Positions 15,345-22,992 of a DNA stretch of 64,000 nucleotides are shown here, in pieces. Under the pieces are notes generated by a model. That model was not told the DNA's origin, ran no database searches, and worked only from the letters and a program-made list of their open reading frames with translations. The translations under genes and the position numbers were made by a program. Position 1 is the stretch's first letter, and each line of letters begins with the position of its first letter. Origin of the DNA: an uncultured Lachnospiraceae bacterium (GTDB lineage Bacteria > Bacillota > Clostridia > Lachnospirales > Lachnospiraceae); the NCBI GenBank assembly GCA_910578885.1, contig CAJTSH010000001.1, positions 62,001 to 126,000 of the forward strand. Direction: 5' to 3'.

Positions 15345-16843
15345 TCCTCCACCTTTCTATATCTCTCGCCGTCAAGAATCTTTTTCAGGCACGCAAACGG
15401 GTTTAATTCGTTTGAGAGCACCATATTACAGACATTGACGGAATATCCGCTGACAAGACCCACTCCGAGTTCATTTTCACGAACCGGAATCACATTCGTT
15501 CTGCTGTTCACGTTCCAGAACATGAGCTTTGGCATTTTGTAACCGTACCTTGCAAATCGCTTCTTTATTGTGTCAAACAGCGTATCCGTATTACAAGTCC
15601 GCACTGCGCTGTCAAACTCCATATCCGAAATCACAAGAACCGTCTGCGGAAGCTCCTCCTGCCTCAGGCGATTTGCTGCCGCCGTCTGCAGAATCAAATC
15701 AAAGGTCGCCTCAAGATTCGTATTGGTACAGTCGTCATACGAAAAAGCAAGCTCCAGCTTTTCCTTCAATGTCCGGCACGAAGACAGATCCACATACCTT
15801 GGACTGCTTGAAAATGTGATAAACCGATTGTGATATGCGCCGCCCATACGCTCTGCAAAATAAATGCCAAGCGCATTCGATACGTGGAGCGCCGTCGTGT
15901 TCCCGCTGCCGACCGGGCAAAGCATACTGCCGGAACCGTCTACCACGCAAAGCACATTTTTCGCACCGGCCACAGTATCGGGAAGATTTTTCCACAATGC
16001 CTCTAACGCCGCATCCTCGGCGCTAACCGTCATTCTCCATCCTTCGCACGCCGTATAACGTACAACGATTTCATGCGGCATCAATACGCCCGAATGTATC
16101 ACAGCCTGATTTTTCTGCACCGCTTCAAGGTAATTCTTCCTGCGCGCCTCATCATGCCGCAAAAATGCATTCCGGTAAAGGATATTTGCCCTCGAAGCCA
16201 CCCCTGTATAATCAATCTCATCCCAACGGTTATCGCTCATATACACCTCTGTCACATTTAAATATGCTCTCAGAGAGGACAGAAGTTTTCTGTATCCCTT
16301 CGCGGTAAGTCCCAAAAAGCTTTGCAGTTTTACTGCATTTTGTCTGGTCTCTTTTGAGGAAGTGTTGTTTCCAGGCATCCACTTTGCGCACAGCGAAATA
16401 CTTCTATTCCCCCCCATATCCCTGACATCCTTCTCTAACTGTGCTTTTAATACGGTCATCGCTTTTTTCTCAACCGGCGTGTCAAACAGACACAGCAAAT
16501 CATCAAAACGCCCGTATTCTGCCATGATTTCAATCAGACCGCCTACCATTTCCGGAAAACTTCCTGCCAGATATTTTATGATGATGCGAAACGTCCTTCT
16601 CTCACCCAGACCGCCCCTTGCATCCCGCAGGAAAAACAGCCACTTCATGGCAAGCGTCCTGTCCTCATAAAATGCCCGGATAAACCGGTCAACAATCTGC
16701 CTTTCTCCTTCATTCCGAAGCGATGCGACAGCAAAATTTAAATCCACAAGAGCCTTCCCAGTTGTCTCATAGCCGAAAGCTCCATTTTCCGTATACTTCC
16801 CGCTCTGATTCAGAACAGTATGTAATTTATCCATAAAATTCAT
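15329..16843 (-). CDS. rsr: Ro60-like TROVE/vWA RNA-binding protein (Rsr)
   Basis: 504 residues. A TROVE HEAT-like ring (about 20-280; e.g. MKWLFFLRDARGGLGERRTFR at 66-86) is followed by a von Willebrand A domain with the MIDAS motif DGSGSM at 302-307 and later an ISDMEFD strand. Ro60 orthologues bind Y RNAs on the outside of the ring and misfolded or cleaved RNA ends in the cavity; in bacteria they work with exonucleases or sit beside RtcB. The start follows TAAGGAGG by 6 nt. The 5' untranslated region contains two tRNA-like RNAs, the nearer ending 18 nt upstream. Downstream rtcB overlaps by 16 bp. Confidence 0.92.
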   Translation of the reverse strand: MNFMDKLHTVLNQSGKYTENGAFGYETTGKALVDLNFAVASLRNEGERQIVDRFIRAFYEDRTLAMKWLFFLRDARGGLGERRTFRIIIKYLAGSFPEMVGGLIEIMAEYGRFDDLLCLFDTPVEKKAMTVLKAQLEKDVRDMGGNRSISLCAKWMPGNNTSSKETRQNAVKLQSFLGLTAKGYRKLLSSLRAYLNVTEVYMSDNRWDEIDYTGVASRANILYRNAFLRHDEARRKNYLEAVQKNQAVIHSGVLMPHEIVVRYTACEGWRMTVSAEDAALEALWKNLPDTVAGAKNVLCVVDGSGSMLCPVGSGNTTALHVSNALGIYFAERMGGAYHNRFITFSSSPRYVDLSSCRTLKEKLELAFSYDDCTNTNLEATFDLILQTAAANRLRQEELPQTVLVISDMEFDSAVRTCNTDTLFDTIKKRFARYGYKMPKLMFWNVNSRTNVIPVRENELGVGLVSGYSVNVCNMVLSNELNPFACLKKILDGERYRKVEDCLCL

Positions 16844-16861
16844 AATGATTCCTCCTTACTT

Positions 16862-16962
16862 ATCCAGCCTTACCGGGGCAGGATTCGAACCTGCAAATAC
16901 CAATTATTGTCTGCCGTGAAAGCCTTTTGCAAGACTTATTTTTTCCACGGTAAGGCTGCTTT
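16862..16962 (-). ncRNA. Candidate Y RNA 2 (tRNA-like, no D-arm)
   Basis: Minus strand. An 11-bp perfect terminal stem (CAGCCTTACCG, 16958-16948, with 16875-16865) encloses two elements. One is a stem-loop: CCGTG/CACGG lower helix, A-rich internal loop, AAGTCTT/AAGGCTT upper helix with GCAA tetraloop. The other is a tRNA-like T-arm (GCAGG, TTCGAAT, CCTGC). The A-rich internal loop and stem-loop match those in RNA 1, so it is probably the Ro60-binding module. No D-arm is seen. The Ro60 gene starts 18 nt after it, so it must be cut from the Ro60 leader transcript or be read independently. Family assignment (YrlA-like) is from structure and gene context. Confidence 0.65.
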
Positions 16963-16978
16963 ATGACCGGGAAACGCC

Positions 16979-17008
16979 GTAACAGTTCAGGTCTGTCTGA
17001 ACTGTTAC
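16979..17008 (-). repeat. 12-bp perfect hairpin between the two Y-like RNAs
   Basis: GTAACAGTTCAG (16979-16990) and its exact complement (16997-17008) flank a six-base loop. There is no T-run, so it is not a standard terminator. It begins at the base where the RNA 1 stem ends, and could be a processing signal. The same GTAACAGTTCAG word occurs near 25471 and 45170. Confidence 0.7.
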
Positions 17009-17158
17009 AAACCGCCAGAAAGCTGCTGCCGAGGCGGGAGTCGAACCCGCGACAACGCACTTAAAAGGTGTTATCATTTGCTGTTAAGGTCTTTGCCAAG
17101 ACCTGTTTTTCCGCGCTCTACCTACTGAGCTACTGCGGCAGCAGCTTTCTGACGGTTT
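17009..17158 (-). ncRNA. Candidate Y RNA 1 (YrlA-like tRNA mimic)
   Basis: Minus strand, about 150 nt. A 23-bp terminal stem (17158-17136 with 17031-17009, one G-U pair) extends the acceptor helix far beyond a tRNA's seven pairs. Inside are a D-arm mimic (GTAGCTCAGTAGGTAGAGC), an A-rich loop with GGTCTT/AAGACC stem-loop shared with RNA 2, a short CAC/GTG hairpin whose loop CTTTTAA equals a tRNA-Lys(UUU) anticodon loop, and a T-arm (GCGGG, TTCGACT, CCCGC). Bacterial YrlA RNAs combine a tRNA-like domain with a Ro60-binding stem, and this fits. It is the first element of the transcript leading to Ro60 and rtcB. A decayed tRNA is unlikely, given two copies and the intact long stem. Confidence 0.75.
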
Positions 17159-17205
17159 TGTTTTCCTTGTCGGGCATTTCGTTTCGTAATGCCTGAATAT
17201 AAAAT

Positions 17206-17234
17206 ACAATATCTGGAAGAAAGAATCATTTCAA
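17206..17234 (-). promoter_or_regulatory. Probable promoter of the Y RNA-Ro60-rtcB unit
   Basis: Minus strand: -35 TTGAAA (17234-17229), 17-bp spacer, -10 TATTGT (17211-17206). A small hairpin (GGCATT/AATGCC, about 17173-17193) follows near the transcript start, then Y RNA 1. The promoter lies 20 bp from the divergent operator array. Confidence 0.6.
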
Positions 17235-17253
17235 AAAAGTTGCGAAGATGTGA

Positions 17254-17424
17254 TTACATGATATAATAAATGAAACGTATTACTTATAATCAACCTGACG
17301 GTTGGTTACATGATATAATAAAGGAAACGTATTACTTGTAATCAACCTGACGGTTGGTTACATGATATAATAAATGAAACGTATTACTTGTAATCAACCT
17401 GACGGTTGGTTACATGATATAATG
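17254..17424 (+). promoter_or_regulatory. Tandem 52-bp operator/extended -10 array upstream of the WYL genes
   Basis: Three full 52-bp direct repeats (17254, 17306, 17358) and a 15-bp partial fourth (17410). Each full unit holds a 24-bp near-palindrome (GTAATCAACC, spacer TGAC, GGTTGGTTAC; at 17286-17309, 17338-17361 and 17390-17413). Directly after each comes TGATATAAT, an extended -10 box (TATAAT at 17314, 17366, 17418; one more at 17262). The units differ by only one or two bases. 52 bp is close to five turns of B-DNA, so the sites face the same side of the helix. Confidence 0.85.
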
Positions 17425-17439
17425 TCGATAGGTGATAAT

Positions 17440-18678
17440 ATGTCAGAATTTAAAGAACTCATAAAATCATTTTCCAAAAGCCGGGAATATGTCCGCGATT
17501 TTTTTGTATACGGCTTTAAAACCCGGGACGAATTTGGCGGCTGGAGCAGCCGCACCTATGACAACGAGCGCCGCCGGCTCGAAAGCTGGCTGTCCGGCTA
17601 TGTCAGAGAGGACTACACCGAAAAAGGAAAAAACATTTATTTATCCGTTGACAGCAATCTGCTTGACACAAATCCGCTCTATCGCGTATGGAAGGCAAAG
17701 AGCTTTACCGACAATGACATTATGCTGCATTTTTATATCTTAGATTATCTGAAGGAATCTGACGGGCAGACAGCCGACGAGATAACAGACGGCATTCTTG
17801 AAAAATATGGCGTAATGTTTGATTCACAGATTGTCCGGCGGAAATGCAACAAATACGCCAAAGAAGGAATTCTGACGAAGGAAAAAAGCGGCAAAGAAAT
17901 CATGTACCGACTAGGAATGCGCTTTGGGGAATTGCGATCTCATTATCCAAATTTAGAGAATGCGATAAAATTCTATCAGCTTTCCTCCCCGCTCGGAATC
18001 GTGGGGAATACCATTATGGAGAATTCCTCATTTGAAAATGATATGTTTCGGATAAAGCACAGCTTCTTTGTTCACACCTTAGAAGATGAAATGCTGCTTT
18101 CACTCCTTGGGGCAATGCACGAAGAAAAATCGGTACTCCTAAAAATCAAGAGTACCAAATCAGAAAATTTTCAGAAAGTAGATGGGTTTCCGCTAAAAAT
18201 ATTTACCAGTACCCGAACCGGCAGGCGTTTTCTATGTCTGTATCTCCCGAAAAAAAGGCGTTTTTTCAGCGCCCGCATGGATGCGGTGAAGGAAGTGACA
18301 ATAAAAGAGCCCTATCCAGACTATAAAGACATCAAAGAAAAATTGGAAAAAAACAAAGGGCTTTCCTGGGGCGTTTCTTTTCAAAATGATGATCGTATAC
18401 ATTTAGAGCACGTCAAATTGACCTTACATATTAACGAGCGTTCCGAGGCACATATTTTAAATCGGTTGGAACGCGAGGGAAAAGGCGGTACAATTCTGCG
18501 TATTGCCCCTGATACTTTTACCTATGAAACCGAGGTCTTTGATGCAAATGAAATGCTTCCGTGGATTCGCACTTTTATCGGGAGAATCGCAGCGATAGAA
18601 TCAGATTGCAAGAAGCTGGAGCAACTTTTTCAAAGAGATTTTTTGGCAATGTATAAAATGTATTTTGAGGAACCATAA
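17440..18678 (+). CDS. WYL-domain transcriptional regulator, first of a pair
   Basis: 412 residues from the ATG at 17440, chosen over an in-frame ATG at 17374 that lies within the operator repeats; AGGTGA precedes it. An N-terminal helical/winged-helix region (EFGGWSSRTYDNERRRLESWL and YAKEGILTKEKSGKEIMYRL) is followed by a WYL-like domain (about 215-300) and a C-terminal WCX-type extension. WYL proteins sense nucleic-acid or nucleotide ligands and control defence, DNA-damage or RNA-repair genes. The stop is immediately followed by the ATG of the second WYL gene. Divergent placement from the Y RNA-Ro60-rtcB unit, with the operator array between, suggests it controls that unit and itself. Confidence 0.8.
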   Translation: MSEFKELIKSFSKSREYVRDFFVYGFKTRDEFGGWSSRTYDNERRRLESWLSGYVREDYTEKGKNIYLSVDSNLLDTNPLYRVWKAKSFTDNDIMLHFYILDYLKESDGQTADEITDGILEKYGVMFDSQIVRRKCNKYAKEGILTKEKSGKEIMYRLGMRFGELRSHYPNLENAIKFYQLSSPLGIVGNTIMENSSFENDMFRIKHSFFVHTLEDEMLLSLLGAMHEEKSVLLKIKSTKSENFQKVDGFPLKIFTSTRTGRRFLCLYLPKKRRFFSARMDAVKEVTIKEPYPDYKDIKEKLEKNKGLSWGVSFQNDDRIHLEHVKLTLHINERSEAHILNRLEREGKGGTILRIAPDTFTYETEVFDANEMLPWIRTFIGRIAAIESDCKKLEQLFQRDFLAMYKMYFEEP

Positions 18679-19650
18679 ATGGCAGATTTATTTTCAGAAG
18701 TGTACAACTGTTATTTTCAGGTAATCAAATCCCTGATTACAGCCAAGAACTGCATATCGGAAAGCGAGCTGAACTTTCGTATTAAAAGCGGCTGTTTTGA
18801 AGAAAGCATCCTCTACCTGCTCCCGAAGCTCACAGAAAATGGCTGGGGCTTCTTTGAAAAGCAGGATGGTCTTTTTCGTTCAAAATTATCCACAGATTTC
18901 TATGTTCCTCTTACCGATTTGCAGAAATCCTATCTCAAAGCGATTCTCATGGATGATAAAATCAGGCTTTTCCTCAGTGATGCAGAAATTTCGGATATAA
19001 ACAATACATTTGCCGACATCAAACCGCTCTATACACCGGATGATTTTTACTATTATGACCGTTTTACAGACCGGGACGATTATGAGAATCCGGATTACAG
19101 GGCGCACTTTCGGATGATTCTTTCGGCAATCCAGAACCGGCAGTATCTGGATATTCTTTACGAATCACGCCTTTCCCACAGGGTCCATCACCACTACCTG
19201 CCCTGCCGCCTTGAATATTCTATCAAGAACGACCGTTTCCGGCTATTGGCAGTTGAAGAGCGTACATCCAAAGCCTTAAGGGTTGAAACCTTAAATTTAA
19301 ACCGTATCAAGGAAATTACGCCAATTGATAAAACCGTAAAGCGGCTTCCTGATATCAACAATGCCCTGCGGCGTTCTTACTATCGCGATCCTGTCCGAAT
19401 TATCATCCAAAACCGGCGCAACGCCTTGGAGCGCGCGATGCTGCAGTTTGCAAATTACGAAAAGAGCACTCGCAGAATTGATGATGACACCTATGAATGT
19501 CTGATTTACTACAATAAAAAAACGGAGACAGAACTCCTGATCGAAGTTCTGTCTTTTGGTCCGATGATAAAGGTCGTGGGAAATGATGGTTTTCTTGAGC
19601 TTATGAAGGAACGGCTTGTATGGCAGGCGGGGATATATGAATTGTTATAA
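18679..19650 (+). CDS. WYL-domain transcriptional regulator, second of a pair
   Basis: 323 residues, beginning directly after the stop of the first WYL gene, so the two are probably co-translated and may form a heteromer. The WYL core is at about 155-225 (QYLDILYESRLSHRVHHHYLPCRLEYS, then FRLLAVEE and ALRVETLNLNRIKEI), with a WCX-like C-terminal region (TELLIEVLSFGPMIKVVG, then LVWQAGIYELL). No strong helix-turn-helix was recognised at the N-terminus, so DNA contact may come from the partner. Such tandem WYL pairs occur beside RtcB/Ro60 and other defence loci in Bacillota (from memory); the ligand here is unknown. Confidence 0.78.
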   Translation: MADLFSEVYNCYFQVIKSLITAKNCISESELNFRIKSGCFEESILYLLPKLTENGWGFFEKQDGLFRSKLSTDFYVPLTDLQKSYLKAILMDDKIRLFLSDAEISDINNTFADIKPLYTPDDFYYYDRFTDRDDYENPDYRAHFRMILSAIQNRQYLDILYESRLSHRVHHHYLPCRLEYSIKNDRFRLLAVEERTSKALRVETLNLNRIKEITPIDKTVKRLPDINNALRRSYYRDPVRIIIQNRRNALERAMLQFANYEKSTRRIDDDTYECLIYYNKKTETELLIEVLSFGPMIKVVGNDGFLELMKERLVWQAGIYELL

Positions 19651-19814
19651 AAACCTTAAATTTTATGCTGCCCTCAACTAAATAATATTTCACGCATTTT
19701 TCTATTGGATATAGAATTTAAAAACATAACACCATTGTTATTTTATTATATGTAGTAGAAAATAACAATGCCAACTTTCCCGTAATTCAAATAATACTAT
19801 ACAATGCATAAACT

Positions 19815-21287
19815 CTATCCTAAATATTTTAAATCATTTTCGATTAAATATACTAATTTCTTATCAATTACTTGATATCGCTTCTTATTTGATCCAGAAT
19901 TGTCTATTTCTTCTACCAAAGCATAATCTAGCATATTTTTGACCCAGTTAATTCCCGATTGTGATGATACTTTATAGACATCAGTTAAGTCCTTAATTTC
20001 AAACTCCTGCTTTTTCACCCGCATAATTTTATCAATACTTTTCTTTATTTGACTTTCCGGAAACAACATTTCATACTCATAAGTCATACAAAAATTATTT
20101 AACCCTTCCTTTACCGCCTCATTCGAAAAAAAAGAAACATTCTCATCTATTCTTGATTGTTCAAGATATATTTTATGTAAAAGTTTAATCGTATTTCTTG
20201 GCGATCCCCCTACCACCTGCAGAATCTGTTCCACATAATCTTTATTCATTATTGTTTCTAATTCTTTTATCTTATTATCAGAAAAATATTGTATTCTTCT
20301 ATCAATAATTTTTTTGATTTCGCCTTCGTTCCATCCAATATCTATCGGTTCAAATTTATCAAATCTGACTTGTTTTTCTTTTAATTTTGCCTTTACTTTG
20401 TTCCATACTACAAACTCGAACCCTATTGAATCCATATATAACAAACTATTATCTGTTACGATAGGCAAAATAAAATCAGATATACTATCTATTTTAGATT
20501 TTAGCACCTTATATTCATCAATTTGATCGAAAAATACTACCACTCGTCTATATCCAAGTTTTATGATAATATCTGCTATTTCATTTAATATTTCTTTCAA
20601 ATCCTTATATTCTTGATACGCCAATTTGCCTTCTGGAATTCCATTTTTAATATCAAACTCTTTCAAAAATTCTTTATACACCTGCTCTGATGGAATTTGA
20701 TTCAATCCCACAGCCTTACTAACAGTTGCTCCTACATATTCACTCGTACCCGATAATACAATATTTAAAGGTCTTAATAAAAACCAATTAAATAGTTTTT
20801 TTAACAAATTCTTCGAATTAGAATGAGTCGTTTTCCCATACAAATTTTCAATTTGAGATTTACTTAATGATTCAAAAAAATAGGTAATGACAAAAGCTAA
20901 TTTTTCACGTTCAATTTTATTTAACCTTTTAATAACTTTAGGTGCCTGCAATAACTTAATCCCTAAATCAGTAACCACCTTTCCAATAATTAAATTTATT
21001 AATTCCTGCTCGTTACTTTTTATTGGAACACCATCGTATTTATCAATCAATACCGGAAAAATATTCTTATTTCTTAAATCATCCAGTAATTTATACATTA
21101 ATGCTGACTTTCCAATTCCCCGTTCACCCATGAGGAACCTACTTGTTCCAGACTCTATATCCGAACATACTGTTGCATAATAACGAGGTTTCTCATAAAT
21201 TTCATTTATATATTCTTTTTCTTCTTCTGCTGAATACTTTGAAAAAGGATTTTCTTTAAATCCCATATTTACATATAATTCTGCCAT
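19815..21287 (-). CDS. P-loop ATPase of the STAND/Sll1717-like type
   Basis: 490 residues. Walker A is GERGIGKS (54-61) and Walker B is RRVVVFFDQIDEY near 250. A later block, VVGGSPRNTIKLLHKIYLEQ, resembles the sensor/lid region of AAA/STAND ATPases, and the last 90 residues look like a winged helix. It begins with NPFSKYSAEEE, seen in the Sll1717 family. The start has AGGAGGGG upstream. AT-rich composition and its place between the RNA-repair island and a DUF3990 pair suggest an accessory, perhaps defensive, ATPase. It has no obvious co-operonic effector; 164 bp separate it from the WYL gene end. Confidence 0.65.
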   Translation of the reverse strand: MAELYVNMGFKENPFSKYSAEEEKEYINEIYEKPRYYATVCSDIESGTSRFLMGERGIGKSALMYKLLDDLRNKNIFPVLIDKYDGVPIKSNEQELINLIIGKVVTDLGIKLLQAPKVIKRLNKIEREKLAFVITYFFESLSKSQIENLYGKTTHSNSKNLLKKLFNWFLLRPLNIVLSGTSEYVGATVSKAVGLNQIPSEQVYKEFLKEFDIKNGIPEGKLAYQEYKDLKEILNEIADIIIKLGYRRVVVFFDQIDEYKVLKSKIDSISDFILPIVTDNSLLYMDSIGFEFVVWNKVKAKLKEKQVRFDKFEPIDIGWNEGEIKKIIDRRIQYFSDNKIKELETIMNKDYVEQILQVVGGSPRNTIKLLHKIYLEQSRIDENVSFFSNEAVKEGLNNFCMTYEYEMLFPESQIKKSIDKIMRVKKQEFEIKDLTDVYKVSSQSGINWVKNMLDYALVEEIDNSGSNKKRYQVIDKKLVYLIENDLKYLG

Positions 21288-21868
21288 ACTCGTTATCCCC
21301 TCCTAAAACGCTTTTTATTAACGTCAATTCGTCCATAAGTATACTTATTTTTATTGTTTAAATTTTTGCAGTTGTCATCAAATAAATAGTTATTGCTGCT
21401 TAGCAAGGTCACGGCTGTTCATAATTTTCTTTGTTTAGGTTCTGTTTTTAAATGTTACCTTTATTTCAATCACAAAACTTTTTTGGGTATACTGCTTTTT
21501 GTTGCCAAATCAGCAAACTATTATGTAGTCTCATTCCATTATACAATAACTTTTTGCAAAATATTTTATACGCTCCTATATTCCCTTACTCAGTTTTCGT
21601 ATTTTCGCTTCTACTTTACCATAATTTGTAGCATAAAGCAATGCATGTCTTGCCATAACTCACATTACCTATCGAGCATCATTCTAACCTCTTCTTTCAG
21701 TTATCATCAACACCTCTACTCTTCTGCATAACCTATTTTTCTACTATAGTTAATCTCTCGTTTGCTCAAGTTCATTAAATTTTCAAAAGCAGCTACATCT
21801 TTATAAGAGAACGACAAGCAATGTTCCCTTCACTTTACTTCCGCAATTGATAAGAGCATACTTCAAAA
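21288..21868. other. AT-rich intergenic stretch without a recognised gene
   Basis: A minus-strand TATACT box (21343-21338) about 50 bp before the ATPase start may be its -10. Open frames here give hydrophobic, low-complexity products without ribosome binding sites. No RNA gene or clear repeat was seen. Confidence 0.5.
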
Positions 21869-22315
21869 TCACGCAAGCAGCATCCGATCCAAATAAGAGC
21901 AACGCAGATAATCAGGGTTGCTATAATATATATTTGAATTAAAATCAGATATTTCATCTGAAATAAAAGATGAAAATACATCAATTATTGTCTGCTCTAT
22001 GTCATCATTTTCACAAACTGATAGTATCAACTGCAGATACACCATACCAATAGATGTTTCTGATGGCACTGTGTATTTACATTCTCCCACGGTATCAAAG
22101 CTACCATTTTCAATCTGATAATCTTCAATCACTTCATCCGAAACTTGTTCAAAAGATAAACAATGATTTACTTCTGCCAGCCTCATCTGTCTTTTAATAT
22201 CCTTTTTTGAAAAATACCGAATCACATCTTTTCTGTGATTCAGTGTCTTTCTTGCAATAAACTCTATTAAGCTGCAAAAATACAACAAATTATCCTGCTC
22301 TCTTTCATTCATGTA
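21869..22315 (-). CDS. Partner protein of the DUF3990 gene (possible antitoxin)
   Basis: 148 residues from the ATG at 22315, chosen because GAGGAG lies about 12 nt upstream; an in-frame start six codons earlier lacks a good site. It starts within the last codons of the DUF3990 gene, implying coupled translation. The N-terminus (LLYFCSLIEFIARKTLNHRKDVIRYF) recalls DUF3791-type partners. The C-terminal half (VFSSFISDEISDFNSNIYYSNPDYLRCSY) is a conserved block I associate with proteins next to DUF3990 genes. Both proteins are cytosolic. An antitoxin or immunity role is inferred from the overlapping pair only. Confidence 0.6.
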   Translation of the reverse strand, partial: YMNEREQDNLLYFCSLIEFIARKTLNHRKDVIRYFSKKDIKRQMRLAEVNHCLSFEQVSDEVIEDYQIENGSFDTVGECKYTVPSETSIGMVYLQLILSVCENDDIEQTIIDVFSSFISDEISDFNSNIYYSNPDYLRCSYLDRMLLA

Positions 22316-22772
22316 TCTGTTCACTCCTCTCAAACGTCAAGCAATCCAATGCTTTCAATGTATGAAAACTAATCTGATGCGTTGGATGTTTAAACTTAGC
22401 ATATTCCCAGAAAACATTTCGACTAATTCTGCCAAGCAAAAATGCATTCACAAAATCCCATATTGTATCATCCGCCATTGGTCCTTCAACAATATCATAT
22501 TCATGCACAAATCCTGAACGGCATTTTGCAATAAAATCCAACCATTCATCTGTCATAGAGGCAAATTTTAATATTTTTAATTCCAAATCTTCACAATATG
22601 AATAAATATTTATCACGCCCTTTACCGAACGTCTGTCCGCCCAACGGTAGGCCTGTTCAAAATTATTGGTACAGTAGAACCCCCAAGAGAAATCTTTCGT
22701 ATATTTTGTTTTTCTGATTTCCGGAAAGATAACTTCCATTTTACTTCCATGATAAAGTAATATTTTGTCCAT
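22305..22772 (-). CDS. DUF3990 protein, ADP-ribosyltransferase-like toxin candidate
   Basis: 155 residues. LLYHGSKMEVIFPEIRKTKYTKDFSWGFYCTNNFEQAYRWADRR is the DUF3990 signature: YHGS at the start, a D-F-x-x-GFY turn and an aromatic-rich helix, as in small ADP-ribosyltransferase folds. A later INIYSY strand and DIVEGPMADDTIWDF follow. In ART toxins the HGS and a later Glu bind NAD+ and catalyse transfer; which Glu serves here is not certain (VEGPMADD is a candidate). It is first in an overlapping two-gene unit. Toxin function and target are not established. Confidence 0.7.
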   Translation of the reverse strand: MDKILLYHGSKMEVIFPEIRKTKYTKDFSWGFYCTNNFEQAYRWADRRSVKGVINIYSYCEDLELKILKFASMTDEWLDFIAKCRSGFVHEYDIVEGPMADDTIWDFVNAFLLGRISRNVFWEYAKFKHPTHQISFHTLKALDCLTFERSEQIHE

Positions 22773-22848
22773 AGGATTCCCCCTTTTTTATAGATTGATT
22801 AAATATTAATTGTGTTATTTATACTATATTCTTTATGCACCACTGTAA

Positions 22849-22886
22849 ATAAAAAAGCGAAAACTTTCCCAAACCAAAAGTTTCCG
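22849..22886 (-). terminator. Terminator of the tRNA-Tyr/Leu unit
   Basis: Minus strand: GCGGAAACTTT pairs with AAAGTTTTCGC (one G-T), followed by TTTTTT, 15 nt past tRNA-Leu. Confidence 0.85.
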
Positions 22887-22900
22887 CTCCATGAATCTAC

Positions 22901-22984
22901 TGCCGGCGACCGGAATCGAACCGGTACTGTGTCACCACAACAGGATTTTAAGTCCTGCGCGTCTGCCAGTTCCGCCACGCCGGC
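22901..22984 (-). tRNA. tRNA-Leu (anticodon TAA)
   Basis: Class II tRNA, 84 nt: acceptor GCCGGCG/CGCCGGC, anticodon stem CAGGA/TCCTG around CTTAAAA (anticodon TAA), a long variable arm, and T-loop TTCGATT. It is second in a unit with tRNA-Tyr. Confidence 0.95.
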
Positions 22985-22992
22985 ATATAAAA

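Noticed and set aside
14334..15542. 402-codon plus-strand open frame opposite rtcB
   Set aside because: It is antisense to a gene with intact RtcB motifs, has no ribosome binding site and the product is Cys/His-rich without family features.
17009..17158. Calling Y RNA 1 a tRNA-Lys gene, perhaps with an intron
   Set aside because: The anticodon stem has only three pairs, an extra module sits between D-arm and anticodon-like arm, and the acceptor helix is 23 bp. Position before Ro60 and a second related RNA fit a Y RNA better.
17254..17424. CRISPR array
   Set aside because: The repeats are contiguous 52-bp direct repeats without variable spacers, and no cas genes are present in the window.
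17374..17439. Longer WYL protein starting at 17374
   Set aside because: The extra 22 codons are the operator repeat itself; the ATG at 17440 has AGGTGA before it and begins the conserved region.
21393..21731. 112-codon hydrophobic open frame
   Set aside because: AT-rich intergenic sequence, no ribosome binding site, low-complexity Phe/Tyr/Ser product.
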